From Butyricicoccus intestinisimiae (GTDB taxonomy: Bacteria > Bacillota > Clostridia > Oscillospirales > Butyricicoccaceae), in NCBI RefSeq assembly GCF_018918345.1, contig NZ_JAHLQI010000004.1:124001-188000 (forward strand): a stretch of DNA of 64,000 nucleotides, in the 5' to 3' direction. A program made the translations under genes and the position numbers. A model generated the notes under the pieces. That model saw nothing but the letters and a program-made list of their open reading frames with translations. It did no database searches and was not told the DNA's origin. Shown here one piece after another: positions 58,852 through 64,000 of the stretch (the first letter of the stretch is position 1; the number at the start of each line of letters is the position of its first letter).

Positions 58852-59516
58852 GACGGGTCCTCCTGATTGAAAATTGTAATTTTTTGAATGCCGTCAATGT
58901 GAGACAGCCATTGTTCAATATCTGTCGGAATTGGCTGGTCGCACTCCAAAATCATCACGGCGTAGCCGCCCTGTGCATTGCGGAACAGCTGCATGGTCGC
59001 AATGTTCACATGCCGCTGCATGAGGGCAGACGTGACGGCGGCGACGTGTCCTGGCGTATCTTGGTTGTGCACGATGAGTGTGTTGTGCTCGCCGGAAAAA
59101 TTTGCTTCGATGCCGTCAATGGAGCTGACGCGGATGCGTCCGCCGCCAATGCTCTCGGCAACGACATCCAGCGTGCGGCCGCTGGCTCCTGTCAGCTGCA
59201 AACGGGCGGTGTTGGGATGTGCGTTGCGTATCTGCACGGTGGAGAAGGTGAACGACAGCCCTTCCTGTTCGGCGAGGGCATAGCTGTTTGGAATGCGCAG
59301 GTCATCCGGCTGCATACCGAGCAGACCGGCAATGAGCGCGCAGTCGGTGCCGTGTCCGTGTCCTGTGAGTGCAAAACTGCCGTGCAGAGAAATATCTGCG
59401 TGTACGGGAGCTTCACCGAGCAGCTTGCGGGCGGTCAATCCGATGCGCACGGCACCGGCGGTGTGACTGCTGGAAGGCCCTACCATAATGGGTCCCAGAA
59501 TATCAAACAAACGCAT
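58848..59516 (-). CDS. sdaAB: L-serine dehydratase, beta subunit
   Basis: 222 aa from ATG 59516 (after AAGGAGG; the in-frame 59561 has none). MRLFDILGPIMVGPSSSHTA at the N-terminus, then GHGTDCALIAGLLGMQPDD, and a C-terminal ACT domain (HNTLIVHNQDTPGHVAAVTSAL). The ACT domain probably senses L-serine. First gene of the sdaAB-sdaAA operon. Confidence 0.95.
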   Translation of the reverse strand: MRLFDILGPIMVGPSSSHTAGAVRIGLTARKLLGEAPVHADISLHGSFALTGHGHGTDCALIAGLLGMQPDDLRIPNSYALAEQEGLSFTFSTVQIRNAHPNTARLQLTGASGRTLDVVAESIGGGRIRVSSIDGIEANFSGEHNTLIVHNQDTPGHVAAVTSALMQRHVNIATMQLFRNAQGGYAVMILECDQPIPTDIEQWLSHIDGIQKITIFNQEDPS

Positions 59517-59648
59517 GAAAATCCTCCTTAACGTGCATGAATTATACCACTTTTGGCGCATTTTGGACGAAAAACGCGCAGCAAAATATGTTATTAGACA
59601 TTATAGCGCCGGACAACCCAAAAAGCAATGCATCTCGGCAATGTTCTA

Positions 59649-59792
59649 GGAAATATCCCTGCGGCGGTTTGCAATCATCCATGCGCCGATGAACGAGACA
59701 AGCGGAACTGTCAAAATCACACCCATTGGACATGGTGCCCATCATGTCGCGTCCGACTGTCATGCCGGAGCGGAACAGCTGGCGGGCGGTCA
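59649..59792 (-). pseudogene. YibE/F-family membrane protein relic
   Basis: On the reverse strand MTARQLFRSGMTVGRDMMGT matches the conserved RDMMGTM region of YibE/F proteins. After MSN the frame is lost, and GVILTVPLVSFIGAWMIANR ends at a stop, resembling the last membrane helix. The helices between have been deleted. Confidence 0.5.
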
Positions 59793-59990
59793 TGGTTGGG
59801 TGTCGGTTACTTGAAAAAGTTGTACAGCGCCGACATCGCGGAAGGAGGAAGTATCGGAAACTTCCGGCTTGCCTGCCATATTGTACAGCACCCGGATTTT
59901 GGGCGATTCAATGCAATTTACAAACATTTGAACAACATGATACAGGCGGAATACGCGGCGGCGCGTGAATGTAAATTTTTTTATAAATAA
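59793..59990. other. Gene relic, possibly from an S-layer homology protein
   Basis: On the reverse strand (59800-59910) VLYNMAGKPEVSDTSSFRDVG resembles an SLH repeat (LYRMAGSP-V-..SFSDV). On the forward strand a 60-codon frame ends at 59990. Neither is complete. Confidence 0.3.
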
Positions 59991-60027
59991 AAAACAGGGA
60001 ACCCGATACGAATATCGGATTCCCTGT
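59983..60027 (-). terminator. Terminator of the AGCS symporter gene
   Basis: On the reverse strand ACAGGGAA-CCGAT pairs with ATCGG-TTCCCTGT and is followed by a T-rich tail. Confidence 0.8.
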
Positions 60028-60050
60028 GTGCGTGAACCGGCGTTTGCCGG

Positions 60051-61415
60051 TTAGTGTTTTTCTTTGAAAAATTCCCGAACAAGCCGAATGATTACGCCGT
60101 TCAGACCGAGCAGACCAATCAGGTTCGGAATTGCCATCAGACCGTTGAGCGTGTCCGCAATGCTCCATACCAGCGTCAGGCTGCTGACAGCGCCGACAAA
60201 TGCCAGCAACACAAAGATTGCGCGATAGCCCTTGGTCAGTTTTTCCGTATAGCTCTTGCCCTTAAACAAGTACTCAATTGACTTTTCGCCGTAATACGAC
60301 CAGCCGAGAATGGTAGAGATGGCAAACAGCACGGTTGCCAGCGTGACGCCGAACGTACCGAACGGGCCGATTGCCTTGCCGAATGCGGCAATGGTCAGGT
60401 CGGCGCCCTGCATGCCATTGTTGTACAGGCCGGAAGAAACGATAACCAGAGAAGTCAGCGTGCAAATGACCAATGTATCGAAAAATACCTCAAATGCTCC
60501 CCAGAAGCCCTGCTTGACCGGACTATCCGTGACAGCGGCGGCATGTGCGATCGGTGCGCTACCAAGACCGGCCTCGTTGGAGAATACGCCGCGGGCAACG
60601 CCGAAGCGAATCGCCATCAGGACGGTGTAACCGGCAACGCCGCCGGCAATGGACTGCGGATGAAACGCGCCCTCAAAGATGACGGCAAATGCGTGCGGAA
60701 TCTCCGGTGCATTGGCAATCAGCGCCAAAATAGCGAAGATGGCGTATGCACATCCCATAATCGGAACCAGTGTGGAGGTGACCTTCGCAATGCTCTGGAT
60801 GCCGCCGAGCAGCACAATCGCCGCAATGACGACAATCACCGCACCGGTCAGATACGGATTGATGCCCAATGTTGACTGCAAAGCAGTGGAAATGGCGTTG
60901 GACTGCGTCATGTTGCCGATGCCGAACGATGCAAAGGCAGCGAAAATGGCGAACAGAACAGCCAGCCACTTGAGATGCAGACCCTTTTCCAGATAATACA
61001 TCGGGCCGCCGACGTTTTCACCGCGTTGATTTTTTTCGCGGAAATGCACAGAAAGAACGACCTCAGAAAATTTGGTCATCATACCGAAAACGGCACTGAT
61101 CCACATCCAAAAGACCGCGCCCGGACCGCCGAGAGCGATTGCCGTGGCAACACCGGTGATGTTGCCCGTGCCGACCGTGGATGCCAGTGCGGTCATTACA
61201 GCCTGAAACGGCGATACACCGAACTCGTTCTTTTTGTGCGCCTCCGGCGTGTGCAGAATGCCGACCGTGTTTTTAAAGATGGTACCGAAGTGGCGAAACT
61301 GCATAAAACCGGAACGGACTGTCAGAAAAATACCGGTGCCGACCAAAAGAGCCAGCATGTACGGTCCCCAGACAATGCCGTTGACAAATGAATTGATTGA
61401 AACAATAATTGACAC
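60051..61415 (-). CDS. Sodium:alanine symporter family protein (AGCS)
   Basis: 454 aa, about eleven membrane helices. FGVSPFQAVMTALASTVGTGNITGVATAIALGGPGAVFWMWISA contains the family signature; RGVFSNEAGLGSAPIAHAAA and YYGEKSIEYLF are also conserved. It couples Na+ entry to uptake of alanine or glycine. Single-gene unit with its own terminator. Confidence 0.9.
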   Translation of the reverse strand: MSIIVSINSFVNGIVWGPYMLALLVGTGIFLTVRSGFMQFRHFGTIFKNTVGILHTPEAHKKNEFGVSPFQAVMTALASTVGTGNITGVATAIALGGPGAVFWMWISAVFGMMTKFSEVVLSVHFREKNQRGENVGGPMYYLEKGLHLKWLAVLFAIFAAFASFGIGNMTQSNAISTALQSTLGINPYLTGAVIVVIAAIVLLGGIQSIAKVTSTLVPIMGCAYAIFAILALIANAPEIPHAFAVIFEGAFHPQSIAGGVAGYTVLMAIRFGVARGVFSNEAGLGSAPIAHAAAVTDSPVKQGFWGAFEVFFDTLVICTLTSLVIVSSGLYNNGMQGADLTIAAFGKAIGPFGTFGVTLATVLFAISTILGWSYYGEKSIEYLFKGKSYTEKLTKGYRAIFVLLAFVGAVSSLTLVWSIADTLNGLMAIPNLIGLLGLNGVIIRLVREFFKEKH

Positions 61416-61517
61416 AATGTGCCTCCCCTCACAAAGAAAAATAAATTGGAACGCATATAAGCGTTAAAAATTATAACACGATTTGACGGAGGGGTCAAAC
61501 AAAATGCAAATATCTTG

Positions 61518-61546
61518 TTGCAATGGAAAAAATTTTTTCGTATAAT
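61518..61546 (+). promoter_or_regulatory. Sigma-A promoter
   Basis: TTGCAA, a 17-bp spacer, TATAAT, 33 bp before the DUF6506 start. Confidence 0.75.
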
Positions 61547-61578
61547 CAAGGTATCAAATGCTATAGGAGGCAAATACG

Positions 61579-61890
61579 ATGAAATTCAATGCAGGATTTA
61601 TTTATGTAGCGCCGAATTGCGACCCGAAGCAGCAGAACGCTGTGATTCCGGGCGAATCCATTGATTTGTACGTGTATGGCTGCTCTACATACAGTCAGGC
61701 GGAAGTCGTTGCGAAGAGCTTGGCCGAAGAAAAGGGATGCACTGCCATTGAGCTTTGCGCAGGCTTTGGCAACGACGGCATTGCGCGTATTCAGAAGGTT
61801 GTCGGTCCGGATGTTGCAGTCGGAGCGGTGAAGTTTGATCTCCATCCGGCATTTGGCTTCAAGAGCGGCGATACTGTTTTTGGAAAGTAA
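61579..61890 (+). CDS. DUF6506 family protein
   Basis: 103 aa from ATG 61579 after AGGAGG. NAGFIYVAPNCDPKQQNAVI, then QAEVVAKSLAEEKGCTAIELCAGFGNDGIARIQ and VAVGAVKFDLHPA: a small alpha/beta protein of the DUF6506 family. The conserved Glu-Leu-Cys-x-Gly-Phe-Gly motif may be a ligand site. Function unknown. Own promoter and terminator. Confidence 0.75.
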   Translation: MKFNAGFIYVAPNCDPKQQNAVIPGESIDLYVYGCSTYSQAEVVAKSLAEEKGCTAIELCAGFGNDGIARIQKVVGPDVAVGAVKFDLHPAFGFKSGDTVFGK

Positions 61891-61903
61891 ACAGCAGAAT
61901 ACA

Positions 61904-61950
61904 AACGGCTCTCTCGTCGGCGTGTGCTGGCGGGAGAGCCGTTTTCTTGT
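61904..61950 (+). terminator. Terminator after the DUF6506 gene
   Basis: ACGGCTCTC pairs with GAGAGCCGT, followed by TTTTCTTG. Confidence 0.8.
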
Positions 61951-61964
61951 TATATCTGTATCAC

Positions 61965-62395
61965 TCACGCTGTACGCGGGGAGGCGGACTCGCTCCAATC
62001 GCGCTTCCATTTTCCGGAGAAATAATAGATAGAAACGCACAGAGCGGTTGTCACCCAAGTTGCAGGGAAGATGAGTGCCACATCATATACGGTATCGAAT
62101 ATCTGCATGGCAATGTACAGGAACAGCAGGCGAATGGCGAACATGTTGAGCAGTGTGATGCACATAATTGTAGCCGATTTTCCTGCGCCGCGGATGGCAC
62201 CGGCAAAGATTTCGACAAATACAATAGATAAAGTACAGGGGAAACAGGCGCACGACAATTTTGCTGCTCAAATCAATGACTGCCGCATTGCTGGAAAACA
62301 GACGCATGACAACAGCGGCAGCGCAAACAGCAGCATGGCGCGGGTGATGGAGCCCTGCGTCAAATCAACTTCTTGCGAAAAATGTGGGAAAAAAT
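61965..62395 (-). pseudogene. MATE transporter relic
   Basis: On the reverse strand DLTQGSITRAMLLFALPLL (MATE N-terminus) is joined out of frame to VEIFAGAIRGAGKSATIMCI and FDTVYDVALIFPATWVTTAL (MATE C-terminal half), ending at 61965. At least two frame changes and a large internal deletion. It is a fossil with no complete reading frame. Confidence 0.65.
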
Positions 62396-62499
62396 CACAT
62401 AAAATGCGCATAAAAAGTAACAAAACGGCCAATTTTTCCCGCAAATTTTCTCGGATTCAAAAAAAATCATGATTTTTTTTCGAAATTGGAAAAAAACAC

Positions 62500-62528
62500 T
62501 TGCACTATGCGGAAAGAATGGCTATAAT
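62500..62528 (+). promoter_or_regulatory. Promoter of the sulfate transport operon
   Basis: TTGCAC, a 17-bp spacer, TATAAT. Confidence 0.8.
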
Positions 62529-62544
62529 AACAAACATACAAAAC

Positions 62545-62576
62545 ATATATATCCCATTAGACAAATAGGATATATA
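62545..62576 (+). promoter_or_regulatory. Operator-like imperfect dyad
   Basis: ATATATCC and GGATATAT flank CATTAGACAAATA, just after the predicted start site. Sulfur regulators of the Rrf2/CymR type use AT-rich dyads of this kind; assignment is inference. Confidence 0.45.
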
Positions 62577-62597
62577 GAATATGGGAGGCGATAAATC

Positions 62598-62657
62598 ATG
62601 AAACTGATTTATTCACACCGCTGCAAGAGCTTGTACAAACGAATGTGTTGCTGTTGA
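62598..62657 (+). CDS. Leader peptide ending in Cys-Cys-Cys
   Basis: ATG 62598, 8 nt after GGGAGG, encodes MKLIYSHRCKSLYKRMCCC and stops at 62655. Three consecutive Cys codons just before the stop, upstream of a sulfate-import operon, are what a cysteine-sensing leader peptide should look like. The first arm of a 10-bp inverted repeat overlaps its last codons. Confidence 0.7.
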   Translation: MKLIYSHRCKSLYKRMCCC

Positions 62658-62685
62658 CAGCGAAGCAAGAGACAAAACACATTCG
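62640..62685 (+). promoter_or_regulatory. Inverted repeat coupled to the Cys leader
   Basis: CGAATGTGTT (62640-62649) pairs with AACACATTCG (62676-62685). The loop contains GCTG-TTGA-CAGC over the leader stop. A ribosome waiting at the Cys codons would cover the left arm. The AAAGGAG site of the next gene starts 10 nt after the right arm. Confidence 0.55.
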
Positions 62686-62708
62686 ATTTGATACAAAGGA
62701 GAAGAAAC

Positions 62709-63788
62709 ATGAATTATAAGAAAAGAATTTCTGCCATTCTTCTGGCATCGGCTCTGAGCGTTGGCCTTCTGGCAGGCTGCGGCGGAAACAGCGACAGCGG
62801 TTCCGCTTCCGGTGATTCCGTAGAGATTACAAACGTTTCGTACGACCCGACCCGCGAGCTGTACCAGCAGTACAACAAAGCATTTGAACAGCATTGGAAG
62901 CAAAAGACGGGTCAGAGCGTTGACATTATTCAGTCGCACGGTGGCTCCGGCAAACAGGCGTTGGAGGTTGCCAACGGTCTGGAAGCCGATGTCGTCACGC
63001 TGGCATTGGAAGGCGATGTGGACGCGGTGAAAAATGCAGGTCTTATTGAGGACGGCTACACCTCTGAATTTGACAACGACAGCGCACCGTACACCTCAAC
63101 CATTGTGTTCCTGGTTCGCAAGGGCAATCCGAAAAACATTCACGATTGGAACGATTTGCTCCGCGATGACGTCGGTGTTATCACGCCGAATCCAAAGACC
63201 TCCGGCGGTGCGCGGTGGAATTACCTCGCCGCTTGGTACTATTTTGAAAAGCAGGGACAGACCGAGGAACAAATTGAGCAGAGCATCAAAAAGCTGTATC
63301 AGAATGTACTGGTTCTGGACTCCGGCGCGCGCGGCGCAACAACTTCTTTTGTTGAGAACCAGCAGGGCGATGTTCTGATTGCTTGGGAGAACGAAGCGTT
63401 CCTCTCGCTGGAGGAGTATCCGGATGATTACGAAGTCGTCATTCCGTCCGCATCCATCTTGTGCCAGCCGACGGTCGCCATTGTTGACGAAGTGGTGGAT
63501 GACCGCGGAACGCGCGATGTGGCAACCGAGTATCTCAACTATCTGTACTCGGATGAAGCACAGCGCATTGAGACGAAAAATTTCTATCGCCCGTCCAATC
63601 AGGATATTTTGAAAGAATATACCTCGCAGAACGGCAGCAATACGATTACACAAATTCCGGAGGATGGCAAGTGGATTGTCACCAACAATCTGGATTTAAC
63701 CAACATCAGCCATTTCGGCGGCTGGACAAAGGCGGCGGAAAAGCATTTCGCAGACGGAGCCATCTTTGACCAGATCTATGAAAAATAA
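62709..63788 (+). CDS. sbp: Sulfate/thiosulfate ABC transporter, substrate-binding lipoprotein
   Basis: 359 aa from ATG 62709 after AAAGGAG. Lipoprotein signal [21 protein letters not shown] with Cys at residue 24. [65 protein letters not shown] and [27 protein letters not shown] are hallmark motifs of the Sbp/CysP family. It captures sulfate outside the cell for the permease encoded next. Preceded by the Cys-rich leader peptide. Confidence 0.95.
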   Translation: MNYKKRISAILLASALSVGLLAGCGGNSDSGSASGDSVEITNVSYDPTRELYQQYNKAFEQHWKQKTGQSVDIIQSHGGSGKQALEVANGLEADVVTLALEGDVDAVKNAGLIEDGYTSEFDNDSAPYTSTIVFLVRKGNPKNIHDWNDLLRDDVGVITPNPKTSGGARWNYLAAWYYFEKQGQTEEQIEQSIKKLYQNVLVLDSGARGATTSFVENQQGDVLIAWENEAFLSLEEYPDDYEVVIPSASILCQPTVAIVDEVVDDRGTRDVATEYLNYLYSDEAQRIETKNFYRPSNQDILKEYTSQNGSNTITQIPEDGKWIVTNNLDLTNISHFGGWTKAAEKHFADGAIFDQIYEK

Positions 63789-63809
63789 GAAGCAAGAGGG
63801 ATTTTGATT

Positions 63810-64000
63810 ATGAAGCAAAGAAGAAAAAAATTGCGGGTCATTCCGGGGTTCGGATTGTCGCTCGGCATCACAGTGGCGATCCTCAGTTTCATCGTCATCA
63901 TCCCGCTGTGTTCCCTCGTTGTGTTTTCCGCACACCTCTCTCCCGCTGAGTTTATTCAGACCGTGACCAGTCCACGTGTGCTGGCGAGCTATAAAGTCAG
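63810..64000 (+). CDS. cysT: Sulfate ABC transporter permease CysT, 5' part
   Basis: ATG 63810; the gene runs off the window. The first 60 residues show a basic N-terminus (MKQRRKKLRVIPGFGLSLGI), one membrane helix (VAILSFIVIIPLCSLVVF) and HLSPAEFIQTVTSPRVLASYKV, as in CysT/CysU permeases. It follows sbp by 21 bp in the same operon. Confidence 0.85.
   Translation, partial: MKQRRKKLRVIPGFGLSLGITVAILSFIVIIPLCSLVVFSAHLSPAEFIQTVTSPRVLASYKV

Overview
This is a Firmicutes (Clostridia) chromosome, most likely from a gut member of the Oscillospirales/Lachnospirales. That rests on the AAGGAGG ribosome sites, the split iron-sulfur L-serine dehydratase (sdaAA/sdaAB), the AGCS symporter and the Tn1549/CTn-type mobile elements. 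I cannot name the species.

Left chromosomal part, 1-4.4 kb: the 3' end of an MFS transporter, an IS3-family remnant, a twice-frameshifted DUF262-HNH gene, and a two-gene unit encoding a large proteasome-fold (Ntn) hydrolase and a small partner. Right chromosomal part, 56.7-64 kb: tRNA-Pro(GGG), bioB, sdaAA/sdaAB, gene relics, an AGCS symporter, a DUF6506 gene, a MATE relic, and the start of a sulfate ABC operon preceded by a leader peptide ending in Cys-Cys-Cys.

The middle, about 4.4-56.7 kb, is one Tn1549-like integrative conjugative element (host ICE) that has been invaded several times. Host genes in order are parB, a DUF7768-like gene, dcm with a nested second ORF, ardA, pcfB, virD4, maff2, a trbL/virB6-like gene, an MT-A70 methylase, prgI, virB4, a truncated CD1108-like gene, a CD1845-like gene, the relaxase, an XRE regulator, a sigma factor and a large serine recombinase. 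Eleven copies of a palindrome built on GGGACA-N3-TGTCCC sit at its gene ends. Ten lie in stretches that belong to this host backbone and one (47365) lies in ICE-like non-coding DNA inside element C. None occurs in the 24 kb insert or in the gene-bearing part of element C, so the motif helps trace the host backbone.

Insertion 1 (about 11.8-35.5 kb) splits maff2. It carries a MerR-controlled MATE gene, two more MATE genes, Tn916-like regulators and two mobilizable elements. IME1 has MobC, a MOBP relaxase, DnaC, TnpW and a serine recombinase, followed by TnpV and a lincosamide nucleotidyltransferase. IME2 has an XRE regulator, a rep-like gene, a MobQ relaxase, a CHC2 primase, a VapE helicase, iterons and a serine recombinase. 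Insertion 2 (39.95-48.3 kb) is an IS200/IS605 copy whose transposase gene is itself split by element C (40109-47727). Element C has 23-bp inverted ends and carries a serine recombinase, a MobV relaxase, a RepA-like gene, an XRE regulator and a mef-type efflux gene behind a leader peptide and two attenuators.

The host ICE looks decayed. virD4 has a frameshift, the relaxase has an internal deletion plus an ACG start, CD1108 is cut short, and the usual topoisomerase, DUF4366 and LtrC-like genes are absent. Three reverse-strand cargo genes (a membrane protein, an HNH-like protein and a HEPN protein) are interspersed and may be defence genes.
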